Origin: Euphorbia lathyris
Lineage: Eukaryota > Streptophyta > Magnoliopsida > Malpighiales > Euphorbiaceae
Assembly: GCF_963576675.1 (NCBI RefSeq)
Contig: NC_088913.1
Coordinates: 2,175,001-2,239,000 of the forward strand
Length of the DNA: 64,000 nt
Direction of reading: 5' to 3'
The position numbers and the translations under genes are program-made. Shown one piece after another: positions 21,688-34,060 of this stretch (position 1 is the stretch's first letter; the number at the start of each line of letters is the position of its first letter). Under the pieces are notes generated by a model. The model made no database searches. It saw nothing but the letters and a program-made list of their open reading frames with translations, and was not told the DNA's origin.

Positions 21688-23435
21688 TGATAGCGCGACG
21701 CCTAGTGGTAGAGTTTCTTATGACGACTAAATGTGTATTGCGGTGAATGTGCTATGAATATGGATGTGATCTTTTAAATGTTCTTCACTCTACTAGACAC
21801 TACGACTACTTAGGGGCAGGTGTACCCCATCGTATCAAGTAATAATCCGGTTAAGACCGGGTATCGAATCCACGGGATTTATAATTACAAGTATTAGACG
21901 ACTCGGTTTCGTATGTTATTTAAGCGGCGATTACTTTGGGGATGAAGTAAGATACAACTACACACTATCCTAACTATTGGTGACTCAGATTTGTGTAGCT
22001 AAAACCCTATGAAGTGGGATGAATATCGATAAGTTATAACCACGATAAATAATGACTCTAAATGCATACGGATAATAATTTACTCTTGCAAAGACGACTA
22101 AGTATAGTAGGACCGACCTGTGAAGCACTTAGACTACGTAATTCCTAGTCAAGGCGTGTCTAATGCGGGGGAATTAGAAATTAGGGCCCGTAAGTTCCGT
22201 GGTTTGTCAATTCCTACGGTTTCCGGTTTGTCACTTCCGGCAGGGCAACACCTATATAACTCCCTAAAGACAGCCCGAATGGCGTCGGAAATCGCGTTCT
22301 CCTACACAATAGTCAATTATCAATATCAAAACAAGTAGCAAATACTAACACGTAAAGGGAAATAGAGATTATAAATCATGAAATTATAAATATGAAATGT
22401 ATATAAATGGAATACAACCAAGCCTAGTACATAGGAAGAGTACAAGCTAATTAGCACGTAAAAGGGGAGAATCCTCCCTTGAAACTAGCTAACCGAACTC
22501 AAAGCCGTCTCCTAGGTCGTGGAGGTGGAACTCTCGAGCTTGGTGATGAATGATGGAGCGGAACTTCGATGGAATACCGGAACAACCGAACAAGCTCTCG
22601 AGGTGGAGAGTTTAGCTACAAAAATTGAATCTATACTACAACAAGTAACAAAACAAGTATAGTTTGCTCTCTAGTGTGTAATTATTTCTTGGTATCAAAT
22701 GAAGTTCAAGAGCTTCCTGTTTATAGACATCAAGCAAGGGCAAGTTTGTAATTTCATAAAGCACAAGTATGGAGCAACATCATTTGGTGCAGAAATCTCC
22801 TGCATGTGGACCAATTCGTTGTCTTGTTGTCTCAAGCACGCCCTGCGTAAAGGATTGTACGCCCCGCGTGTTTGAGTCTCTGAAGTTTTATTGCTTGAAT
22901 TGGTGCTTTTACGCCGTGCGTAGCTGAAGTACGCCCCGCGTAAAAGAGTCTCTGATCTTTTTACGTTGAAGAACTGCCTTTTACGCCCCGCGTATATGGT
23001 GATACGCCCCGCGTATGGAGAGTTGACTCTGGGAGACAATGCAGTCTGACTTTCAGGATTAGGCCAATTATTGCCGACATGTGTAGAGTGGCATACGCCC
23101 CGCGTATGCTGAGTCAGTTCCACATGGCTTCTGCGGATAAGGCAATCATTACCGACACCATGTTTCATGCCCCGCGTAGGGGATTATACGCTCCGCGTAT
23201 GGAGTGGATTTTTGCTCTTTTCTCGTACCTGAAATACAAATCTTGAGAGCCGAGTTAGCTTGACGTTTTTATTTCCTAAACTAATCAAAAACGAAGAAAA
23301 TTAACTGAAAGTACGAGATTTATTTTTATTTCTTTATTTTATCAAAACACTTTATTTTTGTAATTAAACTTATTTATTTTATCCAAAATCAACCCGTAAA
23401 TCACGCTAAAAGATAGGGGTAAAATACCCCTATCA
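21688..23435 (-). repeat. LTR 1 of element E (3'-most)
   Basis: 1,748 bp. Relative to LTR 2 it lacks 62 bp, lost between two AGAAATC repeats (30198 and 30260 in LTR 2). Its TATA region reads TATAAACAG at 22717-22726 (minus), against TATAAATAG in the other two LTRs. Confidence 0.92.
22838..23199. repeat. Array of TACGCCCCGCGTA-type words in the U3 of LTR 1
   Basis: Nine copies of the 13 bp word or one- to two-base variants lie about 110-480 bp upstream of the minus-strand TATA box, in direct orientation with irregular spacing. The word is a near-palindrome with ACGC/GCGT arms. The sequence was read directly. Confidence 0.85.
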
Positions 23436-25304
23436 AACCTCCTCGGACTTTAAAGTTTTACTTGTCCTCAAGTAAAAGAAATCGAAAGACAAGGGATTGA
23501 GAAAATTAAGAAACAAACCGAAGGTTGGTTTTACCAAGTGCGTGATTTCAAAGTTATGGTTTTGTGCAAAGGTTTTGGTGAGTACCTACACAAACAATTG
23601 AGTACAAAAACTTGTTTGAAACCTCCATGATCAAGATTAATAGGCAATATTAACGGGGGTTGATTATCTTTTTAGAACCCGATAGTACCTCACCAAGGGA
23701 TTTCGCTCTTACGCTCAATTTTAGGTGGGCCGGTGTTTTAGCACTCTTCTTTGCACTTACTCGAGATCATGTTGAATTTGCATTTTTATCCGGGTTTTTC
23801 CTCCTAACATATGGTTAGGCAATATTAAAAATGAACCCGGAGGGGGGTTGTAATGTGGATGGCTACTTTAGTGGTTAGTTTAAAGAAACTCGAGTTCAAA
23901 AATACCGTTTTGTGATTGCACCGTATCATTGCTTATTTTGGCCTTGGCGAATTTTACAAGACGTACTTCAAAATTGCTCGGGTGTAGCTTTGAGAATGCC
24001 TTTTTATTTTTTATTGTATCCTTTGTTTTGATAGAGGCACAAAAACAATATTTTGAGAACTAATGGTGCTCATTTGCTAAGGCCGTGACTTATTTCGGGT
24101 AATTCGGGTGCAACTTGATTATGTCGGTAATTGAACAAGAGGAAAAATGGTTAAATGTTAAGAGGGTATTAACAAAAAAGTTGGTTAATAGGCTCGAGGG
24201 GGTTTCCTAATGTTCAATGAAAACGAGAAAAATAAATTAAGAAAAATTAGCCTAAGTGGGTTCGATTTATCATCTATTGCCTTTTTACCACAATAAGTGT
24301 ACTTAACCCGGTATTGGATGCAAATTCTATGAGTCGAGTGAAGTCAAAGCTCTCGAAAAATTATGAAAGAATTAGAGTTCTCGTACGAACTCTTTTAGGC
24401 TCAAAAATACCTCACAAAGATTCGGGTTTAAATTGTGTACTATCAAGTTTTCGCTAAATTCTCAACTATCCCGTTTTTATTGCCTTTTTAAAGTTCATTA
24501 TGGAGATAACATTTGGGTTAAGACTCAATGCCTTAGTTTAGTACTAACCTAAGCTTTGCACAAATTCCCTAACTTTAAGATCAAGACTAAAATTTCTTAA
24601 TCGAATCATTCCTTTATGTTCCGATACTTTTATTTTTGATGACAAATAACGGAACTTTAATTAATTTCCGAAGGAGGGATAACGTGTCGGAAAAATTTAA
24701 AAGAGTCAATAAATTAGTTTAATTATTTTGTTGTTATTAAATTTTTATTTTTGTTTTTGGTAGTGCAAAACAAACGTTAAGTGCGGGGTTGGACGTCCCT
24801 CCGCGTTATTTAAAATGACGCCTATTCCAAGGGCGTCGCAAAAAGAAACTAAAACAAAAATAAAAATAAAGCTAAGGAAGGAAAAGAAGAAGACCCTTAG
24901 TGGTCAGGTGCCCTACGCGAGGCGTGCCCAGGGGGTCGCCCCGCGTAGGGTAGCATTTTTAATGCGTGTTGAGTCAGAGACTCAAATACGCGGGGCGTAA
25001 TGGGGAGGGCGCCTCGCGTAAGGTGTTGTTTTTATTGGTTTTGGAGTCAGATACTCAAATACGCGGGGCGTAATAGGGGACGCCCCGCGTGTTTGAGTTT
25101 CTGAACTTTTTTACGCATGAAAAATGAGGGGTACGCGGGGCGTTCCATGAGGTACGCCCTGCGTAGATTTATTATCAACAGCAAAAATAAACGCACAAAG
25201 AGCACGAAACATAAACGGAAATTACTAATATATTAGAAAATAAAAAGAGAGTACATCAAAACATTAAAACATCAAAAGAAAATGAAAAACAAAAAGAAAT
25301 GGAA
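23436..25304 (-). other. 3' non-coding region of element E, unit 1
   Basis: The minus-strand polypurine tract (GTCCGAGGAGGTT) abuts LTR 1. The remainder to about 24890 is AT-rich with no gene. It is nearly identical to 30905-32370 and related to 50676-52000 in element H. The block at 24911-25166 is the first hairpin cluster. Confidence 0.75.
24911..25166. repeat. GC hairpin cluster 1 (unit 1)
   Basis: Four inverted pairs built on TACGCGGGGCGTA. Arms lie at 24911-24924/24937-24950 (13 of 14 pair), 24987-24997/25010-25020 (10 of 11), 25054-25071/25080-25097 (17 of 18) and 25131-25142/25155-25166. Loops are short. The surroundings are AT-rich, so these are discrete GC clusters. Confidence 0.85.
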
Positions 25305-26478
25305 CTATGGTTGAGGTGGAGGTGGACTGTCATGAAGGTTGAAGTAGGAAGCAAAGGAAGCGGTGAGGGCATCGAAACGAGAGTCGATATGAGCTCGGTC
25401 CTCACGTTGTTGTGCCTCAATGGTGTCGAAGCGGGTGTCAAAATGGGCCCGATCACGACGTTGGTTATCCTCCAAGATATCCAACCGAGCGTAAAGGGCA
25501 TTGAAGTCATGAAGGGGTGGAGGACTAAAATTGAGACCCAAGCTCGAGTCCGAGTCACCTTCCACATTTGAGTTGGCTGCCCCCGAGGTCTCGCCCGGGC
25601 CGGAGGTCGAATGGTTAAGAGACTTAAAAGCATTTTTATCCACGGGCCGAGGCAAAAGGCTCGGGAGACGATCAAGGGCAGCTTCACCGAGAGCGGTGAG
25701 GGCGAAGATTGTGACGAGGTGACCAAAACCAAGCTTGGCCCGCTTTCGGACGGGTGTGGCGTGGAGATGAACAGCCACGTGATAGGCAAGGTCATAGGTG
25801 AGCCCATTGACACAACAGTAGAGGGCCAACAATTCGTGTTTGTTGACCTTAGATGCCTCGGACTTCCCCGAGAAGTAGAATGAAATGAAGCGGTGGATAA
25901 GTTGGAGGATAGGGTCACAGATGAGAGATGGGCGGAGGTTGGAGACGTGATAGTCATCGGACCCCGTAATGGAGGCTCAAAAGGCCAACTGGATCTGCCT
26001 TCCTCCGTTTGCAAAGAGAAATGGTGTTGGAGCCATTGAGTGTCAATGGAAAAGGGGCGGTTGTGGAGGCGAAAGTTGAAGAGGGCAGCTCCGGGGACGT
26101 TGTTGGAGGTGAGGGTGGTGTAGAATTCCACCACTAGGGACGGGTACACCCGCCGATGCGTAGAGTAGATGTCGTACCAACCGAGGGCATGGAGGCAAGC
26201 TTCGAAGGGAATGCCTAAATCATATTGATCAAGCACGCTTCGTTGGATATAGGGCAGCTCCATGATAGTGGCGGCACAAAGGTCTTCATACCTTTGGGCC
26301 TCCTCCTCGGTGAGGAGATGAAAAGGGGCTCGGTATTGGCGGGTGAGTGGTGGAGTTTCCTCCCGTTCGGGAGGTGGAGGTTACTGATTTTGGGTGGAGC
26401 GGAAGTCGCGAGTGGTGCGAGCTCGACGAGATTGCATTTGTTGGCCGAGGGGAGTGTTAACGGCTGCTCGTTGGGAAT
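25305..26478 (-). pseudogene. Env-position ORF of element E, unit 1
   Basis: Homologous to the 401-codon frame of unit 2 (32774-33976). Readable parts are MELPYIQRSVLDQYDLGIPF, LGWYDIYSTHRRVYPSLVVEFY and, after a frameshift, LALYCCVNGLTYDLAYHV. The C-terminus is coiled-coil-like, with repeated FDTRFDTIEAQQ/IDSRFDAL motifs and a Pro-rich end. Two lesions are clear against unit 2. A 22 bp deletion at about 25980 shifts the frame. A deletion of about 120 bp at 26478 removes the first codons, the start and the TATA leader. It resembles the Athila ORF downstream of pol in overall pattern; the function is unknown. Confidence 0.75.
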
Positions 26479-26503
26479 CCAAGCAGGGCTCGGATTCCTA
26501 GAG

Positions 26504-26686
26504 GGGTACGCGGGGCGTAAAGGGGGCTACGCCACGCGTATCCCTCCCCCTGTTGTTATTTTATGCAAAATCGGTGAGATACGCGCGGCGTAAACGGGGT
26601 TACGCCACGCGTATCGGACCTCCTGCTCCTTTTTATGACAAAAAGGGCGGGGACGCAGGGCGTAAATGGGGTTACGCCCCGCGTAA
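26504..26686. repeat. GC hairpin cluster 2 (unit 1)
   Basis: Three inverted pairs: 26504-26519/26528-26543, 26578-26593/26600-26615 (16 bp arms, one mismatch) and 26652-26665/26672-26686. Confidence 0.85.
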
Positions 26687-26690
26687 GCGG

Positions 26691-27429
26691 ACGGGAGATG
26701 AAGGATTTTTTTGGTTTTTTGGTAATTTTCTGATTTTTTGATTTTTGGATTTATGAGTGTTTAATGATTTTTAATTATTTAATGATTTTTATGTTTTATT
26801 TATGACTTTTTTTTTTTAATTTTTATTAATTTGTAATTAAGGGGGTAGTTAATGAAAATTTATTATGGAGGGAAGGTGGAAATTTGAATTTGAAAGGATG
26901 GGAATTGATTGGGTGGAAGAGGAGGTGGAGTGTGGAAGTGGGAAAGTTGTATAGGGAAGAGGAGTGATGGGAAGTTGGAGAGAGAGGAAGTTGCCATGGG
27001 GAGTTGTGATTCACAACTCCCCGAGGATACGCGCGGCGTACCCTAGGGTACGCCCCGCATGTCCTCTACGTGGCATTTATTAAACAAGAGCTTGTTTTAG
27101 GAAAAACATATGCGGGGCGTAAATTCGGGTACACCGCGCGTAGTGTGTCCTTTATTAAGTAAAAAGGGCAGACACACAACTATGCGGGGCGCAAGGGGTT
27201 GTACGCCCCGCGTATTTTAAGAGTTTTGGCTTAATGTGGGATTTGTTTTTCTTTTGATTTTATGAAAATAAAAGAAAAAGGGAGAAAATAAAATAAAGTA
27301 AAGATGAAGACAATAATGCAAAATAAAGAAAGGAGATAACGTTTATAATATATATAGACAAGTGGTTCGAGGAATTCAAACCGATGCTACGTTTTGAGTC
27401 GAAGTAGCTCGACTTTCTTGTATGGCGGC
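26691..27429 (-). other. Gag to env-position spacer with GC hairpin cluster 3 (unit 1)
   Basis: The first part is T-rich. The stretch 26826-27014 is pyrimidine-rich on the minus strand; it has an open frame (MNHNSPWQLPLSPTS..) also present in unit 2, but the composition suggests a leader rather than a protein. Three more hairpins lie at 27026-27064, 27107-27143 and 27181-27214. An A-rich tract follows to about 27340. Confidence 0.6.
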
Positions 27430-28935
27430 TTATTGCAAGACGTCCGCGTTGGAGCTTGACGGGTCCGAACTCCTATTGTTGAGGAGCGTTATCACTTGTC
27501 CGGATTCCCTATTCTTACCCCGCGGATTTTGTTCAGTGTTCGCCGGGAGGGTTCCTAGTGGCCTTTCTTGTTGTTGACGGTTTAGGTGGGCCACCTGGCG
27601 GCTAAGATCCCTACAAAACACTTCACTATCGGAAAGACGGGTTAATATGTCCTTCAACCAGGACGTGACCGATTGGTCGTGTACATTGTTGGAAGGTGGA
27701 GCGTTTCGATTACCGGGCGCGGCTTGTGATTGCCCGAGCCTGTTTTCCCAAAATTCTTGCTCAAAGCCGGATGGGGGCCTCAACACGTTATTATTATTGC
27801 CACATGATAAGTTCGGGTGTTGGCACCGAGGCCTCCATCCGTCGTTATTATTATTATTGTGGTGAGAATAGGAGTTCGGATGGGAATTATACCTTTGGTT
27901 ACCTCCTATATAACTTACATTTTCGGCATCACCGGCGGAGGGGCTACCGATTTGGCAATTAAACGCATCATGGTCTCCACCACAGTGAGTGCACATCAGG
28001 ACCTGCACACTTTTATTGAGGCTTAATTGGGCGATCAACGAGTCAAGCTTCTTGTTCATTTCAGCTATGGAGCTTTTTGGAGCCTCTTTCTCCACAGCGA
28101 ATGTCTGGTGTCGCGACGGGCCGGCAAGCCGATCCTCCTGCCACTACACACTTTTCCTTGCGAGCTCATGAATGAGCTCGTAGGCCTCACTAGCTGACTT
28201 CCGAAATAGATCCCCACCTGCAGCGGAATCAACAGTCGCACGGTTAGTGGGAGTTAACCCGTGGTAAAAAGTGCTTACCAAGTCGTGCTTTGGGATGTCA
28301 TGGTGGGGGCAGTTTCGGAGCAACTTTCGGAACCTAGCCCAAGCTGCATGAAGGGCCTCGCATTCCAACTGCCTGAAGGATGTGATATCGGTCCGTAACT
28401 TGACTGTTTTGGACGGCGGAAAATAGTAGGAAAGGAACTCCTTTTCGAGCTCTTCCCATGACGTGATGGATCCCGCCTCCAATGAGTGTAGCCATTCCAA
28501 TGCCTGTCCTGCCAATGAAAAGGGAAACAATTTCAGTCTCACAGCCTCAACGGGAACACTATTTTGCCGAGAGGTATCGGCACACATAAGAAATTTATCC
28601 AAATGTTCGTTGGGGTTCTGATGGAGTTCCCCTCCGAATTGACCACATTGTTGCATCAATTGGATCATTCCGGTTTTGATCTCGTATGTGTTGGCCAGGA
28701 TCGTGGGAGCGACAATGCCGTTACGATTTTGGGGACGATGCGGCGCAAGGATCTCCATCATCGAACGCGTATCATTGCCCCCGCGGACGTTGTTCACGTG
28801 TGGCCTTTCGTTTCCGTCGGGTTGGTTGACCTCGGCGTTGGGGTTTGCCATTTTCTCTTTTCGAATCCTACAAAGAGTACGTTCAATTTCAAGATCAATA
28901 GGAATAAGAGAATCACTTTTTGATCGGGTGTGCAT
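27430..28935 (-). pseudogene. Athila-type Gag of element E, unit 1
   Basis: Starts at the ATG at 28935 (MHTRSKSDSLIPIDLEIERTL), the Athila Gag opening. The core has DKFLMCADTSRQN, RLKLFPFSLAGQALEWL, FPPSKTVKL and CPHHDIPKHDLVSTFYHGL. One TAG (28144-28146) replaces the Gln codon that unit 2 keeps. The frame then continues through a CX2CX3HX4C knuckle (CTHCGGDHDAFNC), an Asn-rich run and a tail ending in DVLQ at 27430. Unlike Gag in autonomous Athila elements it ends in its own stop codon and no protease follows. With one stop only it is the best preserved gag of E. Confidence 0.88.
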
Positions 28936-29070
28936 AAAGTAAAAAGAAGTATAAAAGGTTATCAACAAGAAAGAATAATGTTAGTCAAAGTATATATAAA
29001 CAATTTATACAAAAAGAATGCTTAAACTAACAATGAAACGTTTTTGTCTAATATTGTAGGATATTATAAA

Positions 29071-29088
29071 TCCCCGGCAACGGCGCCA
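29071..29088 (-). other. tRNA-Asp primer-binding site (element E, unit 1)
   Basis: 18 of 18 match to the plant tRNA-Asp 3' end, adjoining LTR 2. Confidence 0.9.
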
Positions 29089-29094
29089 AAAACT

Positions 29095-30904
29095 TGATAG
29101 CGCGACGCCTAGTGGTAGAGTTTCTTACGACGACTAAATGTGTATTGCGGTGAATGTGCTATGAATATGGATGTGATCTTTTAAATGTTCTTAACTCTAC
29201 TAGACGCTACGACTACTTAGGGGCAAGTGTACCCCGTCGTATCAAGTAATAATCCGGTTAAGATCGGGTATCGAATCCACGGGATTTATAATTACTAGTA
29301 TTAGACGACTCGGTTTCGTATGTTATTTAAGCGGCGATTACTTTGGGGATGAAGTAAGATACAACTACACACTATCCTAACTATTAGCGACTCAGATTTG
29401 TGTAGCTAAAACCCTATGAAGTGGGATGAATATCGATAAGTTATAACCACGATAAATAATGACTCTAAATGCATACGGATAATAATTTACTCTTGCAAAG
29501 ACGACTAAGTATAGTAGGACCAACCCGTGAAGCACTTAGACTACGTAATTCCTAGTCAAGGCGTGTCTAATGCGGGGGAATTAGAAACTAGGGCCCGTAA
29601 GTTCCGTGGTTTGTCAATTCCTACGGTTTCCGGTTTGTCACTTCCGGTAGGGCAACACCTATATAACTCCCTAAAGATAGCCCGAATGGCGTCGGAAATC
29701 GCGTTCTCTTACACAATAGTCAATTATCAATATCAAAACAAGTAGCAAATACTAACACGTAAAGGGAAATAGAGATTATAAATCATGAAATTATAAATAT
29801 GAAATGTATATAAATGGAATACAACCAAACCTAGTACATAGAAAGAGTACAAGCTAATTAGCACGTAAAAGGGGAGAATCCGCCCTTGAAACTAGCTAAC
29901 CGGACTCAAAGCCGTCTCCTAGGTCGTGGAGGTGGAACTCTCGAGCTTGGTGACGAATGGTGGAGCGGAACTTCGATGGAATGCCGGAACAACCGAACAA
30001 GCTCTCGAGGTGGAGAGTTTAGCTACAAAAATTGAATCTATACTACAACAAGTAACAAAACAAGTATAGTTTGCTCTCTAGTGTGTAATTATTTCTTGGT
30101 ATCAAATGAAGTTCAAGAGCTTCCTATTTATAGACATCAAGCAAGGGCAAGTTTGTAATTTTATAAAGCACAAGTATGGAGCAACATCATTTGGTGCAGA
30201 AATCCCATGTTACGCCCCGCGTAAATTGGTCTACGTCCCGCGTAAATGCCCATTCCGTCAGAAATCTCCTGCATGTGGACCAATTTGTTGTCTTGTTGTC
30301 TCAAGCACGCCCTGCGTAAAGGATTGTACGCCCCGCGTGTTTGAGTCTCTGAAGTTTTATCGCTTGAATTGGTGCTTTTACGCCGTGCGTAGCTGAAGTA
30401 CGCCCCGCGTAAAAGAGTCTCTGATCTTTTTACGTTGAAGAACTGCCTTTTACGCCCCGCGTATATGGTGATACGCCCCGCGTATGGAGAGTTGACTCTG
30501 GGAGACAATGCAGTCTGACTTTCAGGATTAGGCCAATTATTGCCGACATGTGTAGAGTGGCATACGCCCCGCGTATGCTGAGTCAGTTCCACATGGCTTC
30601 TGCGGATAAGGCAATCATTACCGACACCATGTTTCACGCCCCGCGTAGGGGATTATACGCTCCGCGTATGGAGTGGATTTTTGCTCTTTTCTCGTACCTG
30701 AAATACAAATCTTGAGAGCCGAGTTAGCTTGACGTTTTTATTTCCTAAACTAATCAAAAACGAAGAAAATTAACTGAAAGTACGAGATTTATTTTTATTT
30801 CTTTATTTTATCAAAACACTTTATTTTTGTAATTAAACTTATTTATTTTATCCAAAATCAACCCGTAAATCACGCTAAAAGATAGGGGTAAAATACCCCT
30901 ATCA
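29095..30904 (-). repeat. LTR 2 of element E (middle, shared)
   Basis: 1,810 bp. It serves as the 5' LTR of unit 1 and the 3' LTR of unit 2. There is no target duplication at its edges. TATAAATAG box at 30124-30133 (minus). The U3 array at 30211-30669 holds eleven TACGCCCCGCGTA-type words. Confidence 0.92.
30211..30669. repeat. TACGCCCCGCGTA array in the U3 of LTR 2
   Basis: Eleven copies including variants; two of them lie in the 62 bp segment missing from LTR 1. Confidence 0.85.
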
Positions 30905-32773
30905 AACCTCCTCGGACTTTAAAGTTTTACTTGTCCTCAAGTAAAAGAAATCGAAAGACAAGGGATTGAGAAAATTAAGAAACAAACCGAAGGTTGGTTT
31001 TACCAAGTGCGTGATTTCAAAGTTATGGTTTTGTGCAAAGGTTTCGGTGAGTACCTACACAAACAATTGAGTACAAAAACTTGTTTGAAACCTCCATGAT
31101 CAAGATTAATAGGCAATATTAACGGGGGTTGATTATCTTTTTAGAACCCGATAGTACCTCACCAAGGGATTTCGCTCTTACGCTCAATTTTAGGTGGGCC
31201 GGTGTTTTAGCACTCTTCTTTGCACTTACTCGAGATCATGTTGAATTTGCATTTTTATCCGGGTTTTTCCTCCTAACATATGGTTAGGCAATATTAAAAA
31301 TGAACCCGGAGGGGGGTTGTAATGTGGATGGCTACTTTAGTGGTTAGTTTAAAGAAACTCGAGTTCAAAAATACCGTTTTGTGATTGCACCGTATCATTG
31401 CTTATTTTGGCCTTGGCGAATTTTACAAGACGTACTTCAAAATTGCTCGGGTGTAGCTTTGAGAATGCCTTTTTATTTTTTATTGTATCCTTTGTTTTGA
31501 TAGAGGCACAAAAACAATATTTTGAGAACTAATGGTGCTCATTTGCTAAGGCCGTGACTTATTTCGGGTAATTCGGGTGCAACTTGATTATGTCGGTAAT
31601 TGAACAAGAGGAAAAATGGTTAAATGTTAAGAGGGTATTAACAAAAAAGTTGGTTAATAGGCTCGAGGGGGTTTCCTAATGTTCAAGAAAACGAGAAAAA
31701 TAAATTAAGAAAAATTAGCGTAAGTGGGTTCGATTTATCATCTATTGCCTTTTTACCACAATAAGTGTACTTAACCCGGTATTGGATGCAAATTCTATGA
31801 GTCGAGTGAAGTCAAAGCTCTCGAAAAATTGTGAAAGAATTAGAGTTCTCGTACGAACTCTTTTAGGCTCAAAAATACCTCACAAAGATTCGGGTTTAAA
31901 TTGTGTACTATCAAGTTTTCGCTAAATTCTCAACTATCCCATTTTTATTGCCTTTTTAAAGTTCATTATGGAGATAACATTTGGGTTAAGACTCAATGCC
32001 TTAGTTTAGTACTAACCTAAGCTTTGCACAAATTCCCTAACTTTAAGATCAAGACTAAAATTTCTTAATCGAATCATTCCTTTATGTTCCGATACTTTTA
32101 TTTTTTATGACAAATAACGGAACTTTAATTAATTTCCGAAGGAGGGATAACGTGTCGGAAAAATTTAAAAGAGTCAATAAATTAGTTTAATTATTTTGTT
32201 GTTATTAAATTTTTATTTTTGTTTTTGGTAGTGCAAAACAAACGTTAAGTGCGGGGTTGCACGTCCCTCTGCGTTATTTAAAATGACGCCTATTCCAAGG
32301 GCGTCGCAAAAAGAAACTAAAACAAAAACAAAAATAAAGCTAAGGAAGGAAAAGAAGAAGACCCTTAGTGGTTAGGGGCCATACGCGAGGCGTGCCCAGG
32401 GGGGCGCCCCACGTAGGGTAGCATTTTTAATGCGTGTTGAGTCAGAGACTCAAATACGCGGGGCGTAATGGGGAGGGCGCCCCGCGTAAGGTGGTGTTTT
32501 TATTGGTTTTGGAGTCAGATACTCAAATACGCGGGGCGTAATAGGGGATGCCCCGCGTGTTTGAGTTTCTGAACTTTTTTATGCATGAAAAATGAGGGGT
32601 ACACGGGGCATTCCATAAGGTACGCCCTGCGTAGATTTATTATCAACAGCAAAAATAAACGCACAAAGAGCACGAAACATAAACGGAAATTACTAATATA
32701 TTAGAAAATAAAAATAGAGTACATCAAAACATTAAAACATCAAAAGAAAATGAAAAAACAAAAATAGATGGAA
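30905..32773 (-). other. 3' non-coding region of element E, unit 2
   Basis: Copy of 23436-25304 with a polypurine tract next to LTR 2 and no gene. Its hairpin cluster (about 32382-32634) is more decayed than in unit 1. The pair at 32600-32634 has several CG to TG/CA changes, and the arm near 32550 reads ATGCCCC instead of ACGCCCC. Confidence 0.75.
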
Positions 32774-33976
32774 CTATGGTTGAGGTGGAGGTGGACTGCC
32801 ATGGAGGTTGAAGTAGGAAGCGAAGGAAGCAGTGAGGGCATCGAAACGAGAGTCGATATGAGCCCGGTCCTCACGTTGTTGTGCCTCAATGGTGTCAAAG
32901 CGGGTGTCAAAATGGGCCCGATCATGACGTTGGTTATCCTCCAAGATATCCAACCGAGCGTAAAGGGCATTGAAGTCATGAAGGGGTGGAGGACTAAAAT
33001 TGAGACCCAAGCTCGAGTCCGAGTCACCTTCCACATTTGAGTTGGCTACCCCCGAGGTCTCGCCCGGGCCGGAGGTCGAATGGTTAAGAGACTTAAAAGC
33101 ATTTTTATCCACGGGCCGAGGTAAAAGGCTCGGGAGACGATCGAGGGCAGCTTAACCGAGAGCGGTGAGGGCGAAGATTGTGACGAGGTGACCAAAACCG
33201 AGCTTGGCCCGCTTCCGGACGGGTGTGGCATGGAGATGAACAACCACGTGATAGGCAAGGTCATAGGTGAGCCCATTGACACAACAGTAGAGGGCCAACA
33301 GTTCGTGTTTGTTGACCTTAGATGCCTCGGACTTCCCCGAGAAGTAGAATGAAATGAAGCGGTGGATAAGTTGGAGGATAGGGTCACAGATGAGAGATGG
33401 GCGGAGGTTGGAGACGTGATAGTCATCAGACCCCGTAATGGAGGCTCAAAACTCATGAGCCACAACATCGTCGGGCCAACTGGATCTGCCTTCCTCCGTT
33501 TGGAAAGTGAAATGGTGTTGGAGCCATTGAGTGTCAATGGAAAAGGGGCGGTTGTGGAGGCGAAAGTTGAAGAGGGCAGCTCCGGGGACATTGTTGGAGG
33601 TGAGGGTTGTGTAGAATTCCACCACTAGGGATGGGTACACCCGCCGATGCGTAGAGTAGATGTCGTACCAACCGAGGGCACGTAGGCGAGCTTCGAAGGG
33701 AATGCCTAAATCATATTGATCAAGCACGCTTCGTTGGATATAGGGCAGCTCCATGATAGTGGCGGCACAAAGGTCTTCATACCTTTGGGCCTCCTCCTCG
33801 GTGAGGAGATGAAAAGGGGCCTGGTATTGGCGGGTGAGTGGTGGAGTGTCCTCCCGTTCGGGAGGTGGAGGTTGCTGATTTTGGGTGGAGCGGGAAGTGC
33901 GAGTGGTGCGAGCTCGACGAGCTTGCATTTGTTGGTCGAGGGGAGTGTTAATGGCTGCTCGTTTTCTTCGGGCCAT
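32774..33976 (-). pseudogene. Env-position ORF of element E, unit 2
   Basis: The frame spans 401 codons from the ATG at 33976 (MARRKRAAINTPLDQQ). The N-terminus is basic and Pro-rich. A predicted globular part follows with FHLLTEEEAQRYEDL, LGWYDIYSTHRRVYPSLVVEFY and FSIDTQWLQHHF. It ends in a coiled-coil-like stretch with repeated FDTRFDTIEAQQ/IDSRFDAL and a Pro-rich tail. Two in-frame stops break it: TGA or TAG-type at 33446-33448 and TAA near 33152. It lies 3' of gag, where pol and env would be. The pattern resembles the Athila ORF1/env-like family. I see no obvious signal peptide or transmembrane segment, so the envelope label is positional only. Confidence 0.75.
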
Positions 33977-34060
33977 GATTGTATCAGGAAGAAGGGAGAA
34001 GGAATGAGTGTTGTGAAGAGTTGGGGTAGTTGTGAGGAAGGAAAGGGGAAAAAGGGAAGA

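Noticed and set aside
22838..23199. CRISPR-like array of 13 bp repeats with spacers
   Set aside because: Spacing is irregular, repeats are short and variable, 'spacers' are conserved between LTRs, and the context is a plant LTR.
26826..27014. Pyrimidine-rich 62-codon frame conserved in both units of E
   Set aside because: The two units are nearly identical throughout, so conservation is not informative, and the composition is that of a CT-rich leader.
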